Origin: Clostridia bacterium
GTDB taxonomy: Bacteria > Bacillota > Clostridia > Oscillospirales > CAG-272
NCBI GenBank assembly: GCA_017482465.1
Contig: JAFUMW010000120.1
Location: forward strand, 1-47,011
Direction: 5' to 3'
DNA length: 47,011 bases
Notes under the pieces: model-generated
What the model was told of the DNA's origin: nothing
Databases searched by the model: none
What the model saw: the letters and a program-made list of their open reading frames with translations, nothing else
Position numbers and translations under genes: made by a program
In this document: one piece after another, positions 16,587 through 25,702 of the stretch
Numbering within the stretch: the stretch's first letter is position 1
Layout: each line of letters starts with the position of its first letter

Positions 16587-17637
16587 AGAGAGGATATGCA
16601 AAACACTAAAAAAGCTTTGCCTGCTCTTCGGACCGTCAGGCTGTGAGGACAGGGTCGCCGATGCGGTGCTTGAAGAAACAGAGGGGCTTTATGACGAGTG
16701 CGTACGTGACAGCTTCGGAAACGTGATGCTCAAGATAAGCTCGGGAACTGATAAAGCACCGATAATGCTCTCGGCACACATGGACGAGGTCGGCTTTATG
16801 ATAAGCGATATAGATGAGTACGGATATCTGCATTTTCAGAATGTAGGCGGAATAAGCTCGGCGGTGCTTCCGGGCAGACGTGTGAGCGTTGAGGGTAAAA
16901 AAGGACTTATCCTCCACGGGGTGATCGCATCAAAGGCGGTACATCTTCAGGGCGCGGATGAACGTAAGCGTCCGAGCACAGCCGAGTCACTTGTAATCGA
17001 CATCGGTGCAAAAAGCCGATACGAGGCAAAACAGTACACCGACGAAGGGTACTACGCGACGTTTGAGTCTGAGTATGTGGAATTCGGCGAAAACGGAGAG
17101 TTTATCAAATCCAAAGCGCTTGATGACCGATTTGGCTGTGCGGTTCTTATCGAGCTGATGCATAACATCCGCGAAGCAGAAGAAAAACCGGAGCGAGACA
17201 TGTATTTCTGCTTTACGGTTCGCGAGGAGCTTGGTCTTTCGGGGGCTCTCGTTGCGGCAAACAGGATAAAGCCCGAATATGCGATAGTACTTGAAACCAC
17301 GGCTGTGAGCGATGTTGCCGGAACTCCTCCGTCGCTTCAGGTGGCAAAGCTCGGTGAGGGCGGATGTGTGCTTATTGCCGATCGTTCGACGATATACGAC
17401 AGGGAGCTTTTTGATCTGGCGCTTCGTACCTCAAAGGAGTCGGGTGTCAAATGCCAGGTAAAGAAGTATGTCAGCGGCGGAAACGACTCTGCACACATAC
17501 ACAAAAGCTCTCACGGTGTACGCACACTTGCGTTGTCGACACCTTCTCGATATCTCCATTCACCGTCGTGCGTGGTAAATGTAAACGATCTTTATTCTAT
17601 ATGCGAGCTTCTCGGCCTTATTCTGCCGAAGCTTTGA
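16579..17637 (+). CDS. M42 family metallo-aminopeptidase, copy 2
   Basis: The 352-residue enzyme starts at 16579 (MNKERICKTLKKL) within the preceding stop region (ATGAATAA overlap), behind AGAGGTG. Metal-site motifs are AHMDEVGFMI, DDRFGCAVLIE and VREELGLSG, with the late YLHSPSC His. At the position where copies 1 and 3 have Asp (VLDVNF, AVDVTG) this copy has Glu (VLETTA), a change also tolerated in the family. It carries an extra segment with HLQGADERKRPS (about 120-135), as in the frvX/ysdC-like subgroup. It probably trims peptides in the cytoplasm. Confidence 0.92.
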   Translation: MNKERICKTLKKLCLLFGPSGCEDRVADAVLEETEGLYDECVRDSFGNVMLKISSGTDKAPIMLSAHMDEVGFMISDIDEYGYLHFQNVGGISSAVLPGRRVSVEGKKGLILHGVIASKAVHLQGADERKRPSTAESLVIDIGAKSRYEAKQYTDEGYYATFESEYVEFGENGEFIKSKALDDRFGCAVLIELMHNIREAEEKPERDMYFCFTVREELGLSGALVAANRIKPEYAIVLETTAVSDVAGTPPSLQVAKLGEGGCVLIADRSTIYDRELFDLALRTSKESGVKCQVKKYVSGGNDSAHIHKSSHGVRTLALSTPSRYLHSPSCVVNVNDLYSICELLGLILPKL

Positions 17638-17655
17638 GAAAGGTTGAGTTAAGAT

Positions 17656-18645
17656 ATGATCGAACTTATAAAGAGACTTATGAAAACAGGCTCTGTTTCG
17701 GGCAGAGAAAAGAATATAGCTGATGTGATCCGCGCCGAGGTCACACCGTATGCGGACGAGGTATACACCGATAATCTCGGCAATCTGTATGCACATAAGC
17801 GCGGAAACGGCAAGAAGCTCATGCTTGCGGCGCATATGGATGAGATAGGATTTTTTGCAACTTATATTGAAGACAGCGGTCTTGTAAGAGTAACTCCGGT
17901 AGGAGGCATCAATTTCGTTTCCGCCGCGTATTCGCATGTTACATTTGAAAACGGCACACGAGGCATAATTGTTCCCGAGGGCGGCACAACGGGTGCAGAT
18001 CTTTCCAATGGGGAAAAGTATTATATTGATCTCGGTACTACAAGCCGCAGGCAGACCGAAAAGAAGATAAGCATCGGTGATTTTGCCGTATGCGACAGCA
18101 GTATCACAAGGCTTAATGGCAGAAGATATGTCGGCAGACCGTTTGATGACAGGATCGGATGCGCTGTGCTTATCGAGTGTATGAAAAAGGTTGAAAACTG
18201 TGATAACGACCTTTACTTTGTATTTACCGCACAAGAGGAGGTTGGATGCCGCGGCTCACTTCCCGCCGCGTTTAACGTACAGCCGGATTATGCGATAGCT
18301 GTAGATGTTACGGGAACGGGAGACGCTCCGGGAGCCAAGAATATGGTCGTTAAGCTCGGAGGCGGTGCGGCGATAAAGATACGCGATAACAGCGTTATAT
18401 GCGATATAGGATTTGTCGAGATGATGAAGTCCGTCGCAAATGAAAAAAAGATCAAGCATCAGCTTGAGATACTTCCTTACGGTGGAACAGATACAGGCTC
18501 GATGCAAAGAAGCGCCAAAGGCACTGTGGCGGGAGCTGTTTCTGTACCGACAAGATTCATACACTCGGCTGTTGAGATGATAGATATGGCTGACGTTGAC
18601 GCGGTCATAAAACTGCTTGATGCGATAATAGCAAAGTCACTCTGA
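17656..18645 (+). CDS. M42 family metallo-aminopeptidase, copy 3
   Basis: At 329 residues this is the shortest of the three M42 proteins. Its site motifs are complete: AAHMDEIGFFA, DDRIGCAVLIE, AQEEVGCRGS, AVDVTGTGDAPG and RFIHSAVEMID. It follows copy 2 by 18 bp. Divergence between the copies is large, so they are old paralogs rather than a recent duplication. They could form separate or mixed particles with different N-terminal residue preferences. Confidence 0.92.
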   Translation: MIELIKRLMKTGSVSGREKNIADVIRAEVTPYADEVYTDNLGNLYAHKRGNGKKLMLAAHMDEIGFFATYIEDSGLVRVTPVGGINFVSAAYSHVTFENGTRGIIVPEGGTTGADLSNGEKYYIDLGTTSRRQTEKKISIGDFAVCDSSITRLNGRRYVGRPFDDRIGCAVLIECMKKVENCDNDLYFVFTAQEEVGCRGSLPAAFNVQPDYAIAVDVTGTGDAPGAKNMVVKLGGGAAIKIRDNSVICDIGFVEMMKSVANEKKIKHQLEILPYGGTDTGSMQRSAKGTVAGAVSVPTRFIHSAVEMIDMADVDAVIKLLDAIIAKSL

Positions 18646-18659
18646 AAGGATAAAATAAG

Positions 18660-19907
18660 ATGAATTCAAAGCTTGAAGCAATAGATAAAGCCGCTTCTGC
18701 GGCACTTGCCGATGTTTTTGCCGAGGTAGACAGGATCTCATTTGAAAACACGGTCAAAGTCATGGACGCGTTCCGCGAATTCAAGGTCAGCGAAGCGCAT
18801 TTTGCCCCTACCAGCGGATACGGTTATGATGACAAGGGACGCGACACGCTTGATCGTATATATGCGAAAGTATTTGATGCCGAGGCGGCGTTCGTGCGGC
18901 ACAGTATAGTAAACGGTACACATGCACTTACAATAGGACTATCTGCGCTTTTGCGCCCGGGAGATATCATGCTTTCGGTCACCGGGAAGCCGTATGACAC
19001 TCTCGAGGAGGTCATCGGTATACGCGGCGAGCGCGGAAACGGCTCTCTTGCTGACTTCGGTATCGAATACAGAGAGGTCACATTAAAGGAAAACGGAGAT
19101 ATTGATTTTGACGGGATCAGATCAGCGCTAAAAGAATACGGTGAGCGTGTAAAGGTAGTATTTATACAGCGCTCAAAGGGATATATGATACGCCCGACTC
19201 TCACGGTCGATCAGATAGGAGAGATAGTAAAACTGTCAAAGTCTATATCAGACGCATACGTTGTTGTGGATAATTGCTACGGCGAATTTGTTGAAGAAAA
19301 AGAGCCTACAAGCGTAGGTGCTGATATGATAATCGGCTCGCTTATCAAAAATCCGGGCGGCGGAATGGCGGAAAGCGGCGGTTACATAGCCGGAAGCGCG
19401 CGTGCAGTGGAGCTTGCGTCCTACAGGCTTACCTCAGTGGGGATCGGACTTGAATGCGGTGCGACTCTCGGGCAGACCAAGAGCATGTACAAGGGCTTTT
19501 TTATGGCTCCGCACATCGTGGCACAGGCGATCAAAACGGCACACTATGCGGCATATGTCTTTGACTCTCTCGGATACGAGACAGAACCGAAATACACCGA
19601 AAAAAGAAGCGATATCATACAGATCGTAAGACTCGGAAGCGAAGAAAAGCTTATCGCATTTTGCGGCGGTATACAGAGCGCGTCACCTGTTGACTCGTAT
19701 GTTGCACCAATGCCGTGGGCGATGCCGGGATACGCCGATCAGGTCATAATGGCTGCAGGAGCATTTACCTCAGGCTCGTCTATCGAGCTTTCGGCAGACG
19801 CACCGGTCAAAGAACCGTACCCCGTGTATATGCAGGGCGGACTTACCTTTGAAGCAGGCAAGCTCGGTATACTTTCGGCGGCAGAGCGTGTATTGCAATG
19901 TGAATAA
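18660..19907 (+). CDS. Methionine gamma-lyase family protein (aluminium resistance / YnbB type)
   Basis: This 415-residue PLP-dependent fold-type I protein starts 14 bp after the last M42 gene. The probable PLP lysine is Lys230 in SLIKNPGGGMAESGG, and the Asp-containing strand VVVDNCYGEF precedes it. The family is annotated as methionine gamma-lyase-like or aluminium resistance protein; the true substrate is unproven, with sulfur amino acids likely. As last gene of the operon it could degrade methionine or cysteine released by the peptidases, which is inference from context. Confidence 0.85.
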   Translation: MNSKLEAIDKAASAALADVFAEVDRISFENTVKVMDAFREFKVSEAHFAPTSGYGYDDKGRDTLDRIYAKVFDAEAAFVRHSIVNGTHALTIGLSALLRPGDIMLSVTGKPYDTLEEVIGIRGERGNGSLADFGIEYREVTLKENGDIDFDGIRSALKEYGERVKVVFIQRSKGYMIRPTLTVDQIGEIVKLSKSISDAYVVVDNCYGEFVEEKEPTSVGADMIIGSLIKNPGGGMAESGGYIAGSARAVELASYRLTSVGIGLECGATLGQTKSMYKGFFMAPHIVAQAIKTAHYAAYVFDSLGYETEPKYTEKRSDIIQIVRLGSEEKLIAFCGGIQSASPVDSYVAPMPWAMPGYADQVIMAAGAFTSGSSIELSADAPVKEPYPVYMQGGLTFEAGKLGILSAAERVLQCE

Positions 19908-19951
19908 AAGATAAGCACCGTGACGATACGTCACGGTGCTTATCTTTTATT
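19903..19951. terminator. Bidirectional terminator between the M42 operon and the RpiR operon
   Basis: A perfect 23-bp stem (19903-19925 with 19929-19951) with an ATA loop is flanked by A-rich and T-rich ends on both strands. It overlaps the stop codon of the methionine gamma-lyase-family gene and lies between convergent units. Confidence 0.92.
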
Positions 19952-19959
19952 TGCTTTAT

Positions 19960-20817
19960 TTAGCCTTTTTCATAATATTCATCCCAGATCTCATTTATCG
20001 AGTTCTGATTTTCAAGCATTATATCGCGCCTGTTGTATCCAATATAAGCGCAAAGACTGTCGATGATGAACAGCTGTGAAAGACGCGATACGGTCGACAG
20101 CTTGTTTATCTCAGTCTCTCCCGAAACCGCTATAAGTGAAACATCACAGATGTTTGCAAGCGGACTGTCAGGGTAACAGGTTATACACATGGTCTTTGCC
20201 CCGCGTTCACGGGCAAGCTTCATCGTTTTTATGATATTGTGCGTTCTGCCTGTATATGATATGGCTATCGCAAGACAGTCCTCATCGAGCATGATAGCGG
20301 AGACCGGACTGATGTGCAGATCGCACACAGCGTTTGCGGCAAACCCAAGCTTCATAAGTCTGAACGCGGCATCGCTAGCGATAGGTGCCGAGCTTCCGGT
20401 AGCGTAAAGCTCAATGCGCTTTTTCACTCCGCATATAAGCTCTGCCGCACGCTCGAGATCCTTGTTGTCGATAAGCTCAAAGGTGGAATCAAGCGAGGAT
20501 ATGATATTATCCTTCATCTTTCTCATGGCATCCTTGGGCTTGTCCTCGGATACCACGTTGTCAAAGATCAGCGCGGTCTGTGAGCTTAAGCTTTGAGCGA
20601 TATTGATCTTTAGCCTTGTGTAACCCTCAAATCCGAGCCTTGCCGCGAAGTTTACAACACTGCCCTCGGAAACACCTGTTTCTCCGGCAAGAACGCGAAG
20701 CGTCATGTTTACTACCTTCTGCGGATTCTCGAGTATATATGTTCCTATCTTTTTTTCTGTCGCCGACATAGATGGAAGGTCGCGCATTATTATGTTAAGT
20801 CCGTTCTTTTCGTCCAT
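19960..20817 (-). CDS. MurR/RpiR family transcriptional regulator
   Basis: The 285-residue protein has an N-terminal RpiR helix-turn-helix (about 1-78; MTLRVLAGETGVSEGSVVNF) and a C-terminal SIS sugar-phosphate-binding domain (about 110-250; ELYATGSSAPIASDAAFRL, AISYTGRTHNIIKTM). Such proteins sense phosphosugars and control sugar or cell-wall-sugar catabolism. It is the last gene of the leftward unit, 24 bp after the SbcC-like gene, with GGAG before the ATG. No sugar operon is next to it, so its targets are unknown. Confidence 0.9.
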   Translation of the reverse strand: MDEKNGLNIIMRDLPSMSATEKKIGTYILENPQKVVNMTLRVLAGETGVSEGSVVNFAARLGFEGYTRLKINIAQSLSSQTALIFDNVVSEDKPKDAMRKMKDNIISSLDSTFELIDNKDLERAAELICGVKKRIELYATGSSAPIASDAAFRLMKLGFAANAVCDLHISPVSAIMLDEDCLAIAISYTGRTHNIIKTMKLARERGAKTMCITCYPDSPLANICDVSLIAVSGETEINKLSTVSRLSQLFIIDSLCAYIGYNRRDIMLENQNSINEIWDEYYEKG

Positions 20818-20841
20818 GTTGATCTCCTGTTCTTGACATTG

Positions 20842-23139
20842 TTACTGTTCGAGCTTGATGTATCCGTATTCGCCCGCCATACTCATAAGCCTTGCATCTC
20901 TTGAGCTTGATGTGAGAAGGATACTTTGCATACCTGTACCGGTAAGATTTATCAGCTTGAGCATTTGCGAAAGCCTTGTGTCATCAAGACGCGAGAAGCT
21001 TTCGTCAAATATTACCGGAGGCGTTTGTTTTCTGAACAGTGAATTTATAAGTGCGAGACGCAAGCTTACATATGTTATGTCCTGTGTGCCGGCACTGAGA
21101 TAACCTATGTCGCGTGTACCTGCGTCTGTACGTACATTTACCTTGAAGTCGCTGTCGATGCCGATCTCCGTGTATTTGCCGTGAGTGATATCGCTCATGA
21201 GTCTGCTTGTGAAGTCGGCAAGCTTTGGAGAGATATTGTCGCGCATACTTAAGCTTGCTTCTTCGATCTTTTCGATTGCAAGCAGATATGCCGCATGCTT
21301 TTTTCTGTATTCGGCAATGAACGTATGTGCCAACTCTATCTTTTCGGCAATACGAGCGGGATTATCGGATTGCGGGTAGAGTGAAGCAAGCTCCTTTTCA
21401 AGGTTATGAATACGCGTTTCAAGCGCCTTTGCCGCGGATGAGATAAAATCGCATTCTCTGCGCTTGGCGCTGATATTGGACGCGTCTATTCCCGATATGT
21501 CAACATCTGCCTCTGTGCTTTGCCGTACCTCGTCTTCGTTGTACGGCTGAAGCTGTGTTTTGAGCACCTCAAGCGTCGCGGCGATCTTTTCGCATTCGCT
21601 TTGTGCATTTGAAAGCTCGGATCTTGCAAGTCTTGCCGCTTTTATATTTTCTTTTACATTGTCAGAAAACTTCCATGCGTTCTTTTGTTCAAGCTCTTGC
21701 AAAGCGTTTTCCGTACGCTCAAGCGTATCCTTGTACTCGGATTCAAGTCTTGTGAGCGTATCGCTTTTTTCTTTAATTACGCGTGCATTTTCTTCGTCTG
21801 CTCTCAACAGTCTGTCAAAGGTCTCCTCGTCCGCAGCTCCGTGGTTTTTAAGAAATTTGCGCTTGGCGGTGAGTGTTCCGGCTCTGATTCCGAAGAACAC
21901 AAAAGCAAGCATTATCGGGAGAATGGATGAAAATATCAAAAGTTTGCCTATATCTGCAAAGAATGTAAGGTGTACGCTTGCCGTACCACCGAGTATGAAA
22001 AGCAAAGCGATAGAGGCGAATATAGCCGACATGACTGTGGCAAAATGGACACGGCGCTTAAACGCCTCAAGATCGTTACGTGCTTTTTCATGTTTTTGCA
22101 TTATGCTTGAAAGCTCGCTGTCTTTGTCGCCCGTATTGCCGATCGCCCCGAGCTTAGCTTTCTCAAGCTCACTGCGGGCAGTGTCTGATGCTTTCAGTGA
22201 AAGCTCATATTTTTCTGATGCGGCTTCGAGCTCGGACAAAAAGCTTTCATCGGGAAAAAGGTCATTAAGCGTGTATTTTTTTATCAGCTCATCACAAGCA
22301 GTCTGCGCGGCGCAAAGCTTTTCTTGGAAAGAATGCATTTTGTCGAACAATGCTGCTACTGCGGCGTTTTCAAAGCTTTTGATCTCTTTTTTTAGGCGCT
22401 CTGCCCTTGATGTTTCTTCCGTGTATTTTTCCTTTGCTGCTCTGAGCGAGCTTTCTTTTTCAAGGATATCCGCGCTTGTTTGTTTTGCGCTTTCAAGCTT
22501 TGATTCAAGTTGTGTACACTTGATCTCAAGCTCGTGTATCTGTCCGCCTGCACCGTTTTTGTGCAAGAGGGTCACTCGTGATGAGTCAAGCTTTTTGACA
22601 GCTTTGGCTATATTTATATTCTCGCTTGCAGAGAAAAGTATATTTTCGATCGACTGTGTAAGCTTGCCGCCGTCGATCCTTGCACCGTCAAGCTGGCTAA
22701 TAAAAGCTGTACGCGAAAATACTTCTTCGTCAACGCCGAAGAAATATTCTCCCGGAGAAGATATGCCCGCAACGGGAGAGTTGTTTGAAAGGTCGATCAC
22801 CTGTAAGCCTTCTCTGTAATTTTTGCGCGCCTCTCCGTTGTCAATACGCTGTCCCGCGATGATGATGGTGCGCTCGATACGGAAGCGTGCTTCAGATGTT
22901 TTTATGACGATGTGTCCTCCGGCGTTCCCGGTATGCCAGTTTATGTATCTGTCCCGTTCACTCGGACCGAGATCACGGCTTTTTGTACCGAGACCGTAGA
23001 AGATGAATTTTATAAATGCCGCAAGAGTCGATTTGCCCGATTCGTTTGCGCCTTCTATGATGTTTACACCGTCCGAAAGCTCGAGCGTACACTCTTCAAG
23101 ATTGCCGAAGCAGTCGATGTGTATTTTTTCTATAATCAT
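20842..23139 (-). CDS. SbcC/YhaN-like AAA ATPase with coiled coils
   Basis: The 765-residue protein opens with the Rad50/SbcC-type segment and Walker A (EGANESGKST, 29-38). Long coiled coils (about 185-350 and 430-590) are interrupted by a pair of predicted membrane segments (about 361-425), the YhaN layout rather than classical SbcC. The C-terminal lobe has the signature YLSAGTQDITYVSLRLAL and Walker B PVIFDESFSRLDD. It pairs with the SbcD/YhaO nuclease encoded 27 bp upstream. The complex should process DNA ends or hairpins, possibly at the membrane. It is shorter than SbcC (about 1000 residues). Confidence 0.9.
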   Translation of the reverse strand: MIIEKIHIDCFGNLEECTLELSDGVNIIEGANESGKSTLAAFIKFIFYGLGTKSRDLGPSERDRYINWHTGNAGGHIVIKTSEARFRIERTIIIAGQRIDNGEARKNYREGLQVIDLSNNSPVAGISSPGEYFFGVDEEVFSRTAFISQLDGARIDGGKLTQSIENILFSASENINIAKAVKKLDSSRVTLLHKNGAGGQIHELEIKCTQLESKLESAKQTSADILEKESSLRAAKEKYTEETSRAERLKKEIKSFENAAVAALFDKMHSFQEKLCAAQTACDELIKKYTLNDLFPDESFLSELEAASEKYELSLKASDTARSELEKAKLGAIGNTGDKDSELSSIMQKHEKARNDLEAFKRRVHFATVMSAIFASIALLFILGGTASVHLTFFADIGKLLIFSSILPIMLAFVFFGIRAGTLTAKRKFLKNHGAADEETFDRLLRADEENARVIKEKSDTLTRLESEYKDTLERTENALQELEQKNAWKFSDNVKENIKAARLARSELSNAQSECEKIAATLEVLKTQLQPYNEDEVRQSTEADVDISGIDASNISAKRRECDFISSAAKALETRIHNLEKELASLYPQSDNPARIAEKIELAHTFIAEYRKKHAAYLLAIEKIEEASLSMRDNISPKLADFTSRLMSDITHGKYTEIGIDSDFKVNVRTDAGTRDIGYLSAGTQDITYVSLRLALINSLFRKQTPPVIFDESFSRLDDTRLSQMLKLINLTGTGMQSILLTSSSRDARLMSMAGEYGYIKLEQ

Positions 23140-23166
23140 TGTAATAGATACCTGTTATTTATTTTC

Positions 23167-24303
23167 TTAATTAAGCTCGCTCGTTTCGCCGCCTGAAAGA
23201 GCAACGAGTCCGTATCTCAGTGCAAGCGAAGCTATCTCACGCATTTCACGGTCATCCGACTCCAACAGAGGTCTGAGCTTGTCGAAAAACGCTCCCTTTA
23301 TAGACGGGTCGGCTTCAAGATGGACACACTCGTACAGTGGGAGAGTGTTGTCGACTATTCTGAGCGTAAACAGAGAATTTATCTGTTCGCGGAGATACTG
23401 TGTGAATACTCTGAGTGACGGTGTAAGCAAGCCCTCAAGCACGAGCTTGAGCGCGTGACGCTCGCCGTATTCCTCGTTTTTTATGAATTGATTGATCTTT
23501 TCGAGTATCGCGGTGTTGCTCTCGCACCCTGTAACATCAAGCGAACGGGTCATATAAACACGCTTTGAAAAGGGTACGAATTTCGAGCTGAATGCGAGCT
23601 TTCCGTTATCCTTGTCGATTCTTGCGGTGATAACTCCTTTTTCGCCTGTTTCATCAAAGCCTCTGCCCTCAAGACATCCGCTGTAAGCATAGAAGCCGCC
23701 GCATGAAAGCTCGTGGACTCCGTCTGAATTGTGTACATGACCGAGTGCGGCATAATCAAAGCCTGCACGTTCAAGATCGCTTTCGGTGATGGGAGCATAT
23801 CGGGATATCGGAGAAAGCGTATCACCGTGGCATACAAGCAGATTGATCTTTGAAGCATCCTTTACTATGTCTGTACACAGCGGACTTTTTTCAAGACTTG
23901 ATGAGGTGAACGCATAGCCGTATACACGTGTATCAAGCTCGGGAAAATCGAAATATGATATATCTTCCGAGTCGAAAACATATACGTTTTCAGGCAAACA
24001 CATTTTTTTGTATACGCTGTTATCTCCCGCCGGGTCATGGTTTCCCGGCGCTATTACGATGCGACAGTCGGGTATGGACTCAAAGCCGCGTGTGATCATA
24101 TTAAGAGTTTCGTGTGTGACGAACGCACCGTCAAAAAGATCGCCTGCGATAAGCATGATATCTGTACGTGTGGAATATGCAAGTTTGATCAGTGCGTCAA
24201 ACGAATCGCGTATCTCCTGCCTGCGTATCTCGGATTTTTGCAGGTCAAGCATTGCAAACGGACTGTCGAGATGGAGATCGGCAGTGTGGATCATTCGGAT
24301 CAT
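23167..24303 (-). CDS. SbcD/YhaO-like DNA repair exonuclease (metallophosphoesterase)
   Basis: The 378-residue calcineurin-like phosphoesterase has the metal-binding motifs in order: HTADLHLDSPF (6-16), LIAGDLFDG, APGNHDPAG and GHVHNSDG. These are the Mre11/SbcD blocks, and HLDSPF is typical of YhaO. It would cut DNA ends with the SbcC/YhaN-like ATPase encoded next. AAAGGAGG stands 10 bases before the ATG, and the gene begins 15 bp after the glycosyltransferase gene. Confidence 0.92.
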   Translation of the reverse strand: MIRMIHTADLHLDSPFAMLDLQKSEIRRQEIRDSFDALIKLAYSTRTDIMLIAGDLFDGAFVTHETLNMITRGFESIPDCRIVIAPGNHDPAGDNSVYKKMCLPENVYVFDSEDISYFDFPELDTRVYGYAFTSSSLEKSPLCTDIVKDASKINLLVCHGDTLSPISRYAPITESDLERAGFDYAALGHVHNSDGVHELSCGGFYAYSGCLEGRGFDETGEKGVITARIDKDNGKLAFSSKFVPFSKRVYMTRSLDVTGCESNTAILEKINQFIKNEEYGERHALKLVLEGLLTPSLRVFTQYLREQINSLFTLRIVDNTLPLYECVHLEADPSIKGAFFDKLRPLLESDDREMREIASLALRYGLVALSGGETSELN

Positions 24304-24318
24304 TTTACGCCGCCTCCT

Positions 24319-25038
24319 TTACTGTTTCATTTTGTCTGACGCGCATAGTTTTTTTATCCTTGCAACGTCTGCGAGCATTTTTATCGAATCTTTTATGATG
24401 TTGATCTTTGATACACCGTGATTTTTTATGGTGACGGGCATTTCACGCAGAGTGCAACCGTGAGCTTTGGCTCTGAGCAATATCTCAAGGTCAAAAGCAA
24501 AGGAAGCGGTCTTGAGCTCACCGAAAAGCGTCTTTGCCGCATTTGCACTGTAACACTTGAAGCCGCATTGCGAATCGCTGACAGAAAGGCCTGCGTACAG
24601 CGAGAGCATTTTGAAATATACCTTTGACATGAGCTTGCGTATGAAAGGATAGCCGGCAAAGCCGTCATCAGCTATACTGCGCGAGCCGATGAGCACATCG
24701 CACTTATCTTTTTTCATAATGTCAACTGCTTGCCATATAACATCACAGCCGTATGCGAGATCGCAGTCGGTCGTGACGACGATGTCTCCGCTTGCGGCAA
24801 ACACGCCAGCCTTTAGCGCACCGCCTTTTCCGCGGTTATCGGGATAACCGGCATCTATTATTTTTTTTGAAGCAAGCTTGTCCCGTACGATATTTTGGGT
24901 ACTGTCCGTGCTTCCGTCGCTGACGACAACGATCTCGAAGTCCTCAAGCATTTTTTCGCATTGAGCTTCAAGCTCTTTCATATTCTGTTCTATGATCGCT
25001 TCTTCATTGTATGCCGGTATTATTACGGATACTTTCAT
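24319..25038 (-). CDS. Family 2 glycosyltransferase (polyprenyl-phosphate glycosyltransferase type)
   Basis: The 239-residue GT-A enzyme has the N-terminal VIIPAYNEE, the nucleotide-binding VVSDGSTDST, DNRGKGGALKAG and the DXD-like TDCDLAYG. Lack of C-terminal membrane helices and the DSQCGFKCY segment resemble DPM1-like enzymes that move a sugar from a nucleotide donor to a polyprenyl phosphate. The acceptor and sugar are not known. It starts 35 bp inside the end of the methyltransferase gene, indicating translational coupling. Confidence 0.88.
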   Translation of the reverse strand: MKVSVIIPAYNEEAIIEQNMKELEAQCEKMLEDFEIVVVSDGSTDSTQNIVRDKLASKKIIDAGYPDNRGKGGALKAGVFAASGDIVVTTDCDLAYGCDVIWQAVDIMKKDKCDVLIGSRSIADDGFAGYPFIRKLMSKVYFKMLSLYAGLSVSDSQCGFKCYSANAAKTLFGELKTASFAFDLEILLRAKAHGCTLREMPVTIKNHGVSKINIIKDSIKMLADVARIKKLCASDKMKQ

Positions 25039-25702
25039 CGCTGTTTTTTATCCTTTCGAAAACGATAATGTCAAAGTCCAGAACAGTATCAAGACTTTCA
25101 AGCTCATTTAGCTTTGCCGCATCCTTTTCGGAAGTTTTCCAATAGTACGGCGTCATTGAAAACAGATCGGATATCGTTTCCTTGCCTTTTATAGTTACGT
25201 TGTATTTTATTTTTTCGCGTGACAGCTCGAAAAAACCGTCGGGCGCACTTACCTTTTCGGGGCGGTTTAAGTAGACATCATCATAGAGAGCGCTTTTTAA
25301 TCCGATCAGATGGTCTTCTCCCGCGACACCCATTATAAGATGTCCTCCGGGCTTGATCACTCTGAAAAATTCGCTGTCGGCACACGGTGCAAACAGATTT
25401 ATAACTGCATCCGCGCTTTCGTCCGCAAGCGGAAGCTCAAAAATACCACAAACGAAAAAACGTGCCGACGGATTGTTTTTGCCGGCTCTTTTTGCCGCCT
25501 TGTTTATTGCACTCTTGGAAAGATCAAAGCCTAATACGCAGACATCGTTTATTTCCCTTGATACCATAGTGCTGTAATAACCTTCGCCGCAGCCTGCGTC
25601 GATTATAACGCCGGGTGCAAAGCTTTCAAGCGTACGTACGACCGCTTTAGCAAACGGTTCATAATATCCGGCATCCAGAAAACGCGAACGCGCCTGTACC
25701 AT
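25004..25702 (-). CDS. RlmA-like rRNA guanine-N1 methyltransferase, catalytic part
   Basis: From the ATG at 25702 there are 232 residues (MVQARSRFLDAGYYEP...). The SAM-binding motif is VIIDAGCGEGYYSTM, and NLFAPC replaces the usual N-P-P-F-like loop. The opening matches E. coli RlmA from its MMQARRAFLDAGHYQP segment onward, so it lacks the first about 50 residues. Those residues are encoded immediately upstream in the same frame but behind a UGA (25828-25826). The ATG at 25702 has no ribosome binding site and no other start codon lies between, so a normally translated protein from here is doubtful. The enzyme would methylate 23S rRNA at a loop guanine, linked in some bacteria to macrolide or aminoglycoside response. 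Either it is a broken gene or the UGA is read through. Confidence 0.75.
   Translation of the reverse strand: MVQARSRFLDAGYYEPFAKAVVRTLESFAPGVIIDAGCGEGYYSTMVSREINDVCVLGFDLSKSAINKAAKRAGKNNPSARFFVCGIFELPLADESADAVINLFAPCADSEFFRVIKPGGHLIMGVAGEDHLIGLKSALYDDVYLNRPEKVSAPDGFFELSREKIKYNVTIKGKETISDLFSMTPYYWKTSEKDAAKLNELESLDTVLDFDIIVFERIKNSDESIRNNTGIQ

Noticed and set aside
21560..22819. 419-codon plus-strand open frame
   Set aside because: Lies entirely antisense to the SbcC/YhaN-like gene, is Ser-rich as expected for the complement of Glu/Leu-rich coiled coil, and has no ribosome binding site or family match.
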